64,000 bases of DNA from Bacillota bacterium (GTDB lineage Bacteria > Bacillota > UBA4882 > UBA8346): positions 186,001-250,000 of the forward strand of contig JAEWZY010000004.1 of NCBI GenBank assembly GCA_023394955.1, given 5' to 3'. The position numbers and the translations under genes were made by a program. The notes beneath the pieces are model-generated. The model worked only from the letters and a program-made list of their open reading frames with translations, did no database searches and was not told the DNA's origin. Shown here in pieces: positions 24,565-33,213 of the stretch. Numbering within the stretch: the first letter of the stretch is position 1; each line of letters begins with the position of its first letter.

Positions 24565-25464
24565 ATGACTGGTCGGGACAAGTGGCATGACAATCTTGCG
24601 GGTTACCTATTTATCGCTCCGTGGCTGCTGGGTTTTTTCGCGTTTACCATTATACCGATCCTGACTTCTTTATACTACTCTTTTACAGATTATGATCTGC
24701 TTTCAAAGCCGGTATTCGCCGGAGTCGCCAATTTTAAGGCGATGTTCCGGGATGAAGTTTTTTGGAAATCATTAGCGGTCACTTTTCATTATGCTTTTAT
24801 TTCGGTCCCGCTCCGGTTGGGGTTTGCCCTGTTTGTGGCGATGCTGTTTCATCGAAAAGCGAAAATGTTACGGTTGTACCAAACCGTTTATTATCTGCCC
24901 TCGATTATCGGAGGGAGTATTGCCGTGGCCGTAATGTGGCGCCGGTTATTTATGGCCGACGGCGCGGTCAACGCCGGATTGGCTGTGGTCGGGATCAAAA
25001 GTGATATCTCCTGGATCGGCAACCCGCGAACCGCGCTCTGGACTTTGATTATCCTGGCCACCTGGCAGTTCGGTTCATCAATGTTGATTTTTTTAGCAGG
25101 TCTAAAACAGATCCCGGACAGTTACTATGAAGCGGCCGATATCGACGGAGCCAATTTTTTACAAAAATTTATCAAGATCACCATTCCGCATCTCACCCCG
25201 TTAATCTTTTTTAACTTAGTAATGCAGTTAATCAATGGGTTTACCGTTTTTACACAGGCGTTCGTAGTTTCGGGAGGGAGTGGGGCCCCTATGAACAGCA
25301 CCTTGATGTACGCCCTTTATTTGTATAAAAAAGCCTTTGAATATTATCAAATGGGTTATGGTTCCGCCATGGCCTGGGTGCTGGTCTTGATTATTTCCTT
25401 TTTTACGGCGCTCATTTTTAGATCCTCGTCATTTTGGGTTTATTATGAGTCAAAGGAGGATTGA
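24565..25464 (+). CDS. ABC sugar transporter permease (MalF/UgpA-like)
   Basis: 299 residues from ATG 24565, which has an excellent GAGGAGGAG site; in-frame TTG 24484 lacks one. Six membrane segments. The EAA loop that contacts the ATPase is YEAADIDGANFLQKFIKITI at about residues 198-217. N-terminal LAGYLFIAPWLLGFF is typical of UgpA-type subunits. It pairs with the next gene, whose start lies 2 bases after this stop. Confidence 0.92.
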   Translation: MTGRDKWHDNLAGYLFIAPWLLGFFAFTIIPILTSLYYSFTDYDLLSKPVFAGVANFKAMFRDEVFWKSLAVTFHYAFISVPLRLGFALFVAMLFHRKAKMLRLYQTVYYLPSIIGGSIAVAVMWRRLFMADGAVNAGLAVVGIKSDISWIGNPRTALWTLIILATWQFGSSMLIFLAGLKQIPDSYYEAADIDGANFLQKFIKITIPHLTPLIFFNLVMQLINGFTVFTQAFVVSGGSGAPMNSTLMYALYLYKKAFEYYQMGYGSAMAWVLVLIISFFTALIFRSSSFWVYYESKED

Positions 25465-25466
25465 AC

Positions 25467-26303
25467 GTGGGAAAAGCTAATTGGAAAGGGCTTTGCTACC
25501 ATTTTTTTATAACCGGGTTTGGCTTTATAATGATTTATCCGATTTTATGGATGATTTTTAGTTCTTTGAAAGATAGCGCGGAAATTTTCGGGACCGCTTC
25601 CTTATTACCGCAAACATTCCGGTTTGACAACTATATCCGGGGTTGGCAAGGGGTTGGCGGCGTTCCGTTCAAAGTTTTTTTTAGGAATTCTTTTTTCTAC
25701 GTGATTTTAGCCACTATCGGGACGGTTTTTTCCTCAGCGATTGTAGCCTACGGATTTGCCCGCATTAAGTTTTTTGGTAAAAACTTTTGGTTCGCGTGCA
25801 TGTTGTTGACAATGATCCTCCCTTACCAGGTGGTAATGATCCCCCAGTTTATCTTATTTTTTAAAATTGGTTGGGTAAATTCCTTTAAACCATTAATTGT
25901 TCCGATGTTTTTAGGACAGCCGTTTTTCATCTTCTTAATGATCCAATTCATCCGGGGTCTCCCGGTTGAATTGGATGAATCGGCCAAGATCGATGGTTGC
26001 GGCCGGTTGCGGATCTTCACTAAGATTATTTTCCCGTTGCTCACCCCGGCCTTGATTACCACCACCATCTTTCAATTTTACTGGAGATGGGACGATTTTT
26101 TAGGGCCGTTGCTTTATTTGAACAAACCTATATTCTATACGGTTTCACTGGCGCTCCGGATGTTCGCCGATCCGATGACCACCACCGACTGGGGCGCGGT
26201 CTTCGCCATGGGGACTTTGTCCTTGGTTCCAATCGTAATGGTTTTTATCTTATTCCAAAAGTATTTGGTCGAAGGGATCAGCACTACTGGGTTGAAAGGA
26301 TAG
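25467..26303 (+). CDS. ABC sugar transporter permease (MalG/UgpE-like)
   Basis: 278 residues, six membrane spans, MalG type. Start chosen at GTG 25467, 7 bases after GGAGGA; TTG 25461 is too close to that site. The EAA loop reads LDESAKIDGCGRLRIFTKII near residue 170, and the protein ends in the usual YLVEGISTTGLKG. No ATPase gene is linked; such systems share an MsmX-type ATPase encoded elsewhere. Confidence 0.92.
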   Translation: MGKANWKGLCYHFFITGFGFIMIYPILWMIFSSLKDSAEIFGTASLLPQTFRFDNYIRGWQGVGGVPFKVFFRNSFFYVILATIGTVFSSAIVAYGFARIKFFGKNFWFACMLLTMILPYQVVMIPQFILFFKIGWVNSFKPLIVPMFLGQPFFIFLMIQFIRGLPVELDESAKIDGCGRLRIFTKIIFPLLTPALITTTIFQFYWRWDDFLGPLLYLNKPIFYTVSLALRMFADPMTTTDWGAVFAMGTLSLVPIVMVFILFQKYLVEGISTTGLKG

Positions 26304-26501
26304 GTAAGGAAAAATCCACTCATCTCGCCTTATACAGTAAACTTAATATAGATAACCCAATAGTAGTAGCAGAGGGGGGCGGGAATATTGTAACATCGCT
26401 ATTTGACGAGGGGTGAGTCGTTATTCGACATCTTGGTTGAGCATTCTTGCTGAACAAAATTTATAACCAGATTACTTAAACATAAGCTAAGGGGCGTAGG
26501 C

Positions 26502-27560
26502 ATGAGCAAGAAAAGAAAAAGTGGAGAAGCGGTGACTAGCAGCATGGTTCAGTATGATGAAGCACAACTAAAAGCACTTATTGATAAAATCGTGAAACGG
26601 ACGATGCAGATTGATTTTACTTGGGACTGGCCTTGCGGGGTCGCTTTTTATGGAATTTGCAAGGCCTGGGAAGTGACCCGGAACCAAGAATATTTAAACT
26701 TTCTCGTCAAATGGGTCGATGAATACCTTGAGATTGGCTTGCCGCCGTTTACCGTCAACGCGGTATCAATGGGACATACCTTGATTACTTTGCATGAGGC
26801 CACCGGTAACGAGCGATATTTAGAGCTTGCCGTCAAAAAAACGGAATATTTACGGAACGAAGCGGTCCGGTTCGGGGAAGGGGTTTTCCAACACACCGTA
26901 TCGGCTAATAACGATTTTCCAGAGCAGGCTTGGGCCGATACTCTGTTTATGGCCGCTTATTTTCTACTGCGAATGGGGATCAAGCTAGGGAACGATCAAT
27001 ATGTCGCGGACGGTTTGAACCAGTATTATTGGCATGAGGAATTTCTTCAGGATGAAACCACCAATCTTTATTATCACGGTTGGGACAATATTCATCAAAA
27101 TCATATGTCGGGAATGTTCTGGGCCCGGGGCAACGCTTGGGCAGCCCTGACAATGGCCGAGGCCCTCAAATTAATTAATTACCTTTACCCGATGTTTATG
27201 AGAATCGACGGCTCTTTACGGGACCAATTAAGCGCCTTGGTCCGGCTCCAATCGGAAGAGGGACTCTGGCATACGATCTTAACTGAGTCCGATTCATACT
27301 TGGAGACTTCCGCTTCGGCCGGGATCGGAGCCAGTCTGGCCATTTACGGACATCCGCTGCATCAAAAGTATGTTGCCAAGGCTTTGAAGGGTATTTGCGA
27401 TCAAATCGCCCCGGATGGCACAGTAAGAAATGTGTCTGCAGGTACGGCAGTGATGAAAGATATCGAAGGTTACAAGCAGGTTCCCAAAAAAAGGATTCAG
27501 GGTTGGGGGCAAGGATTAACTTTAGCCTTCTTAGCTGCGTTACTGCAGTATAAAGCCTAG
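26502..27560 (+). CDS. Unsaturated glucuronyl/rhamnogalacturonyl hydrolase (GH105/GH88)
   Basis: 352-residue (alpha/alpha)6-barrel hydrolase. It removes the 4,5-unsaturated uronic acid left by polysaccharide lyases, as YteR does for rhamnogalacturonan fragments. Visible marks: DFTWDWPCGVAFYG near residue 35, AWADTLFMAAYFL with the likely catalytic Asp, WARGNAWAALTMAEAL, and a final RIQGWGQGLTLAFLAAL. No signal peptide, so it acts inside the cell on imported oligosaccharides. It follows the ABC importer and YesM/YesN genes, matching the yes/yte layout of Bacillus. GH88 versus GH105 and the exact sugar are not certain. Confidence 0.85.
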   Translation: MSKKRKSGEAVTSSMVQYDEAQLKALIDKIVKRTMQIDFTWDWPCGVAFYGICKAWEVTRNQEYLNFLVKWVDEYLEIGLPPFTVNAVSMGHTLITLHEATGNERYLELAVKKTEYLRNEAVRFGEGVFQHTVSANNDFPEQAWADTLFMAAYFLLRMGIKLGNDQYVADGLNQYYWHEEFLQDETTNLYYHGWDNIHQNHMSGMFWARGNAWAALTMAEALKLINYLYPMFMRIDGSLRDQLSALVRLQSEEGLWHTILTESDSYLETSASAGIGASLAIYGHPLHQKYVAKALKGICDQIAPDGTVRNVSAGTAVMKDIEGYKQVPKKRIQGWGQGLTLAFLAALLQYKA

Positions 27561-27672
27561 AATATTCAAATTACATAAGACAATACTTCCTTATAGCCAG
27601 ATGGATACAACCTAGGCAGAGATGGCTTTAATGACGGCTATGGTTTATCCGGTAAGATAAAGGAGGGAAAAG

Positions 27673-28314
27673 ATGCGTTCCGAGTTAGAATTGAGACAAG
27701 ATATTGTGGAGGTAGGGCGGCGGATTTGGCTCCGGGGCTATGTGGCTGCTAATGACGGTAATATTTCCGTCCGGGTCGGGCTCGATGAATTCTTATGTAC
27801 CCCGACTGGAGTAAGCAAAGGATTTATGACGCCGGAGATGATTATTAAGGTTAACGGTGATGGAGAAGTCCTTTCCGGCGACTGGAGACCGTCTTCGGAG
27901 CTTAAAACGCATCTCAGAGTTTATCAAGAGCGGCCCGACGTGAACGCTGTGGTCCATGCCCATCCTCCGGTAAGCACGGCTTTTGCCGTAGCCGGGATTC
28001 CGCTTAATAAAAAATTCTTGCCGGAAGTAATAGTCACTTTGGGTGAAATACCTTTAACTGAGTATGCCACTCCGTCCACCGACGAGGTACCCGAAGCGAT
28101 AGCCGGATTGATCAAGGACCATGACGCTGTTTTACTGGCTAATCACGGCGCTTTGACGTTGGGAAGCGATGTTTTTAACGCTTATTATAAGCTGGAGACC
28201 ATGGAGCATTATGCGAATATTAGTTTGGCCGTTAGACAACTAGGGGGAGAACGGGAGCTACCGCAGGACAGAATCGCCCAACTAATGGAGATTTATAAAA
28301 CAACTAAGGGTTAA
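27673..28314 (+). CDS. Class II aldolase/adducin-family protein (FucA/AraD-like)
   Basis: 213-residue zinc-dependent aldolase or epimerase. Conserved parts: ANDGNISVRV (26-35), CTPTGVSKG (42-50), catalytic Glu76 in SSELK, zinc ligands His95 and His97 in VVHAHPP, and His158 in LANHGAL. Relatives split L-fuculose- or L-rhamnulose-1-phosphate to lactaldehyde and dihydroxyacetone phosphate, or epimerise L-ribulose-5-phosphate. After a GH105 gene, an aldolase for deoxysugars such as rhamnose is plausible, but no isomerase or kinase is nearby. AAAGGAGGG precedes the ATG. Confidence 0.85.
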   Translation: MRSELELRQDIVEVGRRIWLRGYVAANDGNISVRVGLDEFLCTPTGVSKGFMTPEMIIKVNGDGEVLSGDWRPSSELKTHLRVYQERPDVNAVVHAHPPVSTAFAVAGIPLNKKFLPEVIVTLGEIPLTEYATPSTDEVPEAIAGLIKDHDAVLLANHGALTLGSDVFNAYYKLETMEHYANISLAVRQLGGERELPQDRIAQLMEIYKTTKG

Positions 28315-28717
28315 AGAAGTTAACGAGGGGTTGAAAAAATAAAAAGTGAGGTTAGCCATGGCAAGATCTGCTGTAAATCGGCTAAGGTTATATAATGTCC
28401 CGGAAAGCCTATGTCACTTTTAGGGTAGATATGGATGCGGCCATCAAGAAAATTGAAAAGATTCAGATGCTTCGCGCTTTGAGTTCAGGTGTTTTCGCCG
28501 GGCATGAGTCACAACTCAAGTCGCAAGCAAAATCAGATTTTGGATAACCGTCCGTAATTTTCTTCGTTGTTTAGCTTTATGAATCGGGGTATCATTTAAA
28601 ACCATTTTGCACCTCGCTAGTGAATTTCTTCACCACGAGTTATTCTTGAACTATCAAGGGTTTTCCTGTGTTTTATATGTTATTAATCATGGATTTGGTT
28701 AATAATTAAAAAAGACA
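28315..28717. other. Spacer with two very short ORFs
   Basis: No established gene. On the plus strand ATG 28395 to TAA 28547 encodes 50 residues (starts MSRKAYVTFRVDMDAAIKKI). On the minus strand ATG 28605 down to 28516 encodes a basic 29-residue peptide and has a good GAGGTG site. Neither matches a family I know; either could be noise. Confidence 0.3.
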
Positions 28718-28769
28718 TTGAAAATTTAACCCAGTTGAGTTATACTAAATGTAGTTGAACAAAGTTCAA
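28718..28769 (+). promoter_or_regulatory. Promoter and palindromic operator of the XRE-cupin gene
   Basis: TTGAAA (28718-28723), 17 bases, TATACT (28741-28746) form a good sigma-A promoter. Eight bases later TTGAAC-AAA-GTTCAA (28755-28769) is a perfect inverted repeat placed over the start site, the classic position for a repressor. The next gene encodes an HTH regulator. Confidence 0.75.
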
Positions 28770-28816
28770 TCGTGTTTCATAAATAAGCGTGCATCACAAA
28801 GGAGTAATTAGTCAAT

Positions 28817-29353
28817 ATGGATTTGGGAAAAAATATAAAAATAATTAGAACCCAGCAAAAAAGAACTTTACAGGAAATAGCTGAAGCTTGTGGTTTTACT
28901 AAAAGCCTACTTTCTAAGATTGAAAACGGAGTAGTTATCCCTCCGGTTGCTACTTTAAGTAAAATTGCGGAAGCGCTCGGTGTTAAGATATCTACCTTGG
29001 TGGAAGAAGGTCAAAATGTTGCGACCATATATATACCTTCAAATGCTATAGCTAAAGAAAATCAGGTTAAGACGGAAAAAGGATACTCCTTTTTCCCGTT
29101 TGCCTCGGAATATGTTAATAAAAAAATGCAACCGTTTTTATTCCAGGGAAAAAAGGGGGAAGTAATTGAACATAATTTGTCCCACGAAGGAGAAGAGTTT
29201 ATCTATATGCTAGAAGGTGAAATGAAATTTAAAGTCGGTGTAGTTGAGTATATTTTAAAACCGGGTGATAGTTTATATTTTAATTCTGTGGAAGGGCACG
29301 GGATGATACCTTTAACGGATGAGATAAAATATTTGAATTTATTTGCGGAATAA
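28817..29353 (+). CDS. XRE-family regulator with C-terminal cupin domain
   Basis: 178-residue DNA-binding regulator. Residues 1-65 are an XRE helix-turn-helix (LGKNIKIIRTQQKRTLQEIA, then GFTKSLLSKIENGVVIPPV). Residues about 100-175 are a cupin barrel with EGEEFIYMLEGEMKF and LKPGDSLYFNSVEGHG, the usual small-molecule sensor. The PuuR/SutR group of such proteins controls amino acid, polyamine or sugar-acid catabolism. A promoter with an operator-like palindrome precedes it, so it probably represses itself and perhaps the cluster from 29.8 kb on. GGAGTAA is the ribosome site. Confidence 0.85.
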   Translation: MDLGKNIKIIRTQQKRTLQEIAEACGFTKSLLSKIENGVVIPPVATLSKIAEALGVKISTLVEEGQNVATIYIPSNAIAKENQVKTEKGYSFFPFASEYVNKKMQPFLFQGKKGEVIEHNLSHEGEEFIYMLEGEMKFKVGVVEYILKPGDSLYFNSVEGHGMIPLTDEIKYLNLFAE

Positions 29354-29782
29354 AAAAGGTTGGCAAATGTGGATGTTAATATTTGAACTTGAGTTGGACC
29401 CGATACGCGGTAATCCTTTATGTTTTCTTATGCTGGAGAACTGATCAGTTATGTTAATACCAAGCTTATTAAGAATAATTAAGGTGGTGAACGTTGATTT
29501 AAGAAAGTTCAGTTAGTGGCTCAAGTGTTTATAAAATTTTATTGAAGCGGGGCCGGTATTGAGAAATATATTAAAAAACCCCTAAATGAAATGTGTAGTG
29601 ATGCCTGATATAACTTAAATAAGTTGAGTTTTAGGTTGGTCTTCCGAAATAATCCAAGACTAAACAAAAAACGGATTTAGTTTTTAATCGCAATCATCAA
29701 TAGTTTTGCGACTTATTTTTCACAACCAATTCAACAATATTGATTATAAATCTACTCAATTTACTAAAAGGAGTCTTTAGAA
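29354..29782. other. Spacer of about 430 bases without a recognised gene
   Basis: AT-rich, stops in all frames. TTGAAC half-sites like those of the upstream operator occur once (near 29384), but I see no full second palindrome. Probably holds the promoter of the catabolic cluster; AAAGGAG at 29768 is its ribosome site. Confidence 0.4.
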
Positions 29783-30463
29783 ATGAAAAAAGATCTAAGC
29801 AACAAAACCTTAGGGATAATCCATGCGTCAATTATTACAGCCAAGGCGGTACAAAAATACATAGATACAATCATACCTGAAGTTAAAATTATGCATGTAG
29901 TAGACGATACGATTCAACGCGATAATATTGCAGCCGGAGTTGGAAAGATTCCTAAGGTCAATTATTATAAGTTTGCCCAATATGCTCACAATCTTGAGGA
30001 AGCTAAAGTAGATCTAATCTTACTCGCCTGTTCAACCTTTAATTTTGCGGCGGAACTTGCCAGGCCGATGATTAATACTCCCATAGCCCAGATTGATCGG
30101 CCAATGATGGAACTGGCGGTAAGACATGGGAAACGAATAGGTTTGCTAGCTACGCTGTCAACTACGGTGCCGTCCTCGGAACGCCTATTAAGTATCGCAG
30201 CCGGAGAGGCCGGGAAAGAAATTGAAGTACATACCGTACTATGCAGTGAGGCCTTTAAGGAGTACGAAAAGGGTAATATCGACAAGCATAATGAAATTTT
30301 GTTACAGGAAATTAATAAGCTTGCCAACGAGGTAGACTCCATCGTGATGGCTCAGTTGTCCATGTCGGCGTTGGCCCCATTTGTAAAAGAGGTCAAAGTT
30401 CCGGTTTACAATAGTGGAGACACTGGATTCAAGCGGATCCGCGAAATGATGGAAGCCATGTAA
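29783..30463 (+). CDS. Asp/Glu/hydantoin racemase-superfamily protein
   Basis: 226 residues with the two-domain racemase fold: LGIIHASIITAKAVQ at the start, LLACSTFNFAAE near residue 75, and a RIGLLATLSTTVPS motif near 113. The first catalytic cysteine (ACSTF) is present. The second, normally in a GCTH/GCTE-type motif near residue 185, is replaced by MAQLSMSAL, so a two-base racemisation is doubtful. Relatives with altered sites act as isomerases, decarboxylases or racemases. It opens a cluster with transketolase, dehydrogenase and isomerase genes. Real substrate unknown. Confidence 0.75.
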   Translation: MKKDLSNKTLGIIHASIITAKAVQKYIDTIIPEVKIMHVVDDTIQRDNIAAGVGKIPKVNYYKFAQYAHNLEEAKVDLILLACSTFNFAAELARPMINTPIAQIDRPMMELAVRHGKRIGLLATLSTTVPSSERLLSIAAGEAGKEIEVHTVLCSEAFKEYEKGNIDKHNEILLQEINKLANEVDSIVMAQLSMSALAPFVKEVKVPVYNSGDTGFKRIREMMEAM

Positions 30464-30528
30464 AATGAGGAAATCATTATACGAATTGGTTCCCAATAGA
30501 CTTGCGTAGGAAAGAGGTGTTTAAGAGA

Positions 30529-31365
30529 ATGTCATATTCGATTGAGCAATTGAAATCGGAAGCCAAAAAAGTTAGATACAACATCGTAAAAATGATTGGG
30601 CCTGAAAAAGCCGGTCATTTAGGCGGCTCCTGTTCCATTGCCGATGTAGTGACGGTACTATATTTTTATAAAATGAATCATGATCCTAAAAATCCTCAAA
30701 TGAAAAATAGAGACCGTTTTTTACTCAGTAAAGGGCATTCGGCATTGGTCCAATATTCTGTGTTGGCTGAATGTGGATATTTTCCAAAAAGCGAGCTAAA
30801 TTATTTAAAGAAATTGGGTTCGGTTTTGCAAGGTCATCCTGATATGCGTAAATTGCCGGGAATTGAAGCAAATACCGGATCGTTGGGGCAAGGACTTTCA
30901 ATTGCCTCCGGTATTGCCGCGGGGTTAAAGCTTGATAAGCTAAACAGCAAAGCGTATTGTGTCATCGGCGATGGAGAACTGGCCGAAGGACAAATATGGG
31001 AAGCGGCTATGGCGGCATCTGTTTATAAACTGGATAACCTCCGGGTGATTTTGGATAGAAACCGTCTCCAAGCTACCGGGTTTATCACAGAACGGTTCAA
31101 TACTAATCCTTTGAAGGAAAAGTGGGAAGCTTTCGGATGGCATATTATTGAAATTGATGGTCATGATATAAAGCAAATCATTACGGCATTCGATTGGGCT
31201 GACGAAATAAAAGACCGTCCAGTACTTATTATCGCCAATACTATTAAGGGTAAAGGCATATCGTTTGCTGAGAATAATGCGGCATTCCATAATGGGGCCA
31301 TGACTCCAGAACAATATGAGCAGGCTTTAAGAGAACTAGGGAATGAAGGGGGGAGTGTCGCATGA
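30529..31365 (+). CDS. Transketolase, N-terminal half
   Basis: 279 residues forming the thiamine-pyrophosphate-binding half of a split transketolase. Motifs: GHLGGSCSIADVVT near residue 25, LSKGHSALVQYSVLA near 67, and the TPP/Mg motif GDGELAEGQIWEAAM near 151. Start at ATG 30529, 9 bases after GAGGTG; in-frame TTG 30502 is less likely. It overlaps the C-terminal half by four bases. Split transketolases of this type often serve special sugar or sugar-acid pathways rather than the main pentose phosphate route. Confidence 0.92.
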   Translation: MSYSIEQLKSEAKKVRYNIVKMIGPEKAGHLGGSCSIADVVTVLYFYKMNHDPKNPQMKNRDRFLLSKGHSALVQYSVLAECGYFPKSELNYLKKLGSVLQGHPDMRKLPGIEANTGSLGQGLSIASGIAAGLKLDKLNSKAYCVIGDGELAEGQIWEAAMAASVYKLDNLRVILDRNRLQATGFITERFNTNPLKEKWEAFGWHIIEIDGHDIKQIITAFDWADEIKDRPVLIIANTIKGKGISFAENNAAFHNGAMTPEQYEQALRELGNEGGSVA

Positions 31366-32294
31366 ATATTCAAAACCCAAGAAAAGTATATGGGGAAACC
31401 TTGGTGCAATTAGGAGAAGAAAATGATCGCATCGTAGTTCTTGAGGCGGATCTGGGCAAATCAACAATGAGTCATATGTTTCAAAAGGCTTTTCCAGAGC
31501 GATATTTTGAGATGGGAATAGCCGAGCAGAATATGACCTCTTTTGCGGCCGGATTATCCCTAACCGGCAAAATCGCTTTTACTAATTCATTTGCGGTTTT
31601 TGCATCGGGAAGGTCTTACGATCAAATCCGTCAGAGTATCTGCACAGCCCAACTTAATGTTAAAATTGTCGGTTCCAGCTCAGGAATGTCTGATTTTGGA
31701 GATGGCGCCACTCATCAAGCGGTTGAAGATATCGCTATTATGAGGGCGATTCCAAATATGACCGTATTAGTTCCGATGGATGGAATAGAAACAGCTAAAA
31801 TTGTAAAAGCGGCTTCGGAATATGAGGGGCCGGTCTATATCAGGATAAACCGGAATGATACCCCGGATCTGTATCCGCAAAAACAGGATTTTACCATCGG
31901 TGAACCATGTGTTATCAGAGATGGTAAAGATATCACCATATTTGCCTGTGGGGTGATGGTCCCAAAAGCAATACTTGCAGCTGATGAATTATCTAAGAAA
32001 GGAATATCGGCAAGGGTAGTAAATGTCAGCTCCTTAAAACCAGTTAACGAACTAGGCATAAAAGAGTTGGTTAGAGGTGTTAAGGGTGTAATTACTGCGG
32101 AAGAACATAGCATTATCGGTGGCCTTGCCAGTGTAATAACATATATCTTACGGGGTTTAGGCGTCCAAATTGAAACCATAGGGATTCAAGACTCCTTCGG
32201 TCAATCGGGGCAAAGTCATGACGAGTTATTAAGACTCTATGGTCTAACTGAGAGGGAGATTGTGCAAGCTGCCCAAAAAATAATTAAAAACTAA
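31362..32294 (+). CDS. Transketolase, C-terminal half
   Basis: 310 residues carrying the pyrimidine-binding domain (about 1-165, with GIAEQNMTSFAAGLSL containing the Glu that activates thiamine, and SSGMSDFGDGATHQAVED) and the C-terminal transketolase domain (about 175-305). Together with the preceding gene it makes one active enzyme that moves two-carbon ketol units between sugars. The ATGA overlap suggests coupled translation. Confidence 0.92.
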   Translation: MNIQNPRKVYGETLVQLGEENDRIVVLEADLGKSTMSHMFQKAFPERYFEMGIAEQNMTSFAAGLSLTGKIAFTNSFAVFASGRSYDQIRQSICTAQLNVKIVGSSSGMSDFGDGATHQAVEDIAIMRAIPNMTVLVPMDGIETAKIVKAASEYEGPVYIRINRNDTPDLYPQKQDFTIGEPCVIRDGKDITIFACGVMVPKAILAADELSKKGISARVVNVSSLKPVNELGIKELVRGVKGVITAEEHSIIGGLASVITYILRGLGVQIETIGIQDSFGQSGQSHDELLRLYGLTEREIVQAAQKIIKN

Positions 32295-32309
32295 CGGAGG
32301 CTTGTTGAA

Positions 32310-33197
32310 ATGGAGAAAATTGGATTTATTGGGCTTGGGATTATGGGTAAACCGATGGCAAAAAATTTATTGAAAGCCGGTTATCCCCTGGTAGTATACG
32401 ATATTAATGCGGACGCGGTAAGAGAAATATCGGAGCTGGGAGCGGAAGCGGTTAGTTGTTCCAAAGAGGTTGCTCAGAAAAGTGAGATCATTATCGCCAT
32501 GCTACCGAATTCTCCACATGTCAAAGAGGTTGTTTTGGGAGAAAACGGAGTGTTGGAAGGGGCTAAGTCAGGTACGATCCTGATCGATATGAGCTCAATC
32601 GATCCGGTTGTTTCACAAGAAATAGCAGGTAAAGTTAGAGAAAAGGGTATTATCATGTTAGATGCCCCTGTAAGCGGTGGGGAACCAAAAGCGATCGACG
32701 GGACGCTATCGATCATGGTAGGAGGACCAGCAAATGCTTTTGAACAAGTTAAAGAGATCTTGTTGAAGATGGGAGCTTCAGCAGTGCTGGTAGGTGATAT
32801 TGGAAGTGGTAACGTTACCAAGTTGGCTAATCAAATTATTGTCGCATTAAATATTGCCGCTGTATCTGAAGCAATGGTATTAGCCACTAAAGCCGGTGTT
32901 GATCCTGAAAAGGTTTATCAAGCGATTAGAGGAGGATTAGCCGGGAGTACGGTGCTAGACGCCAAAACGCCAATGATATTGGACCGAAACTTTAAGCCCG
33001 GTTTCAGGATTGAGCTTCATATCAAGGATTTGATGAATGCTATGGACTCCGCCCATCAACTGGGAGCGCCTTTACCTTTAACTGGTCAAGTTCTTGAAAT
33101 GATGTATGCTTTAAAGGTTGACGGTAAAGAAAAAGACGACCATAGCGGGTTGGTACAGTTTTATGAAAAGATAGCCGGAATTGAAGTAAAAAAATAA
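32310..33197 (+). CDS. Beta-hydroxyacid dehydrogenase (3-hydroxyisobutyrate/tartronate-semialdehyde reductase family)
   Basis: 295-residue NAD(P) enzyme. The Rossmann motif GFIGLGIMGKPMAKNL is at the start; DAPVSGGEPKA near 120 is the substrate motif, and GSGNVTKLANQ near 165 carries the catalytic lysine. GarR/GlxR-type members reduce tartronate semialdehyde to glycerate, which fits a sugar-acid pathway, while others act on 3-hydroxyisobutyrate. The choice cannot be made from sequence. It lies 15 bases after the transketolase gene. Confidence 0.88.
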   Translation: MEKIGFIGLGIMGKPMAKNLLKAGYPLVVYDINADAVREISELGAEAVSCSKEVAQKSEIIIAMLPNSPHVKEVVLGENGVLEGAKSGTILIDMSSIDPVVSQEIAGKVREKGIIMLDAPVSGGEPKAIDGTLSIMVGGPANAFEQVKEILLKMGASAVLVGDIGSGNVTKLANQIIVALNIAAVSEAMVLATKAGVDPEKVYQAIRGGLAGSTVLDAKTPMILDRNFKPGFRIELHIKDLMNAMDSAHQLGAPLPLTGQVLEMMYALKVDGKEKDDHSGLVQFYEKIAGIEVKK

Positions 33198-33213
33198 TAA
33201 AGTAGGAACTGTC

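Noticed and set aside
26087..26416. 109-codon frame overlapping the end of the second permease gene
   Set aside because: Out-of-frame shadow of the permease continued by chance into the spacer.
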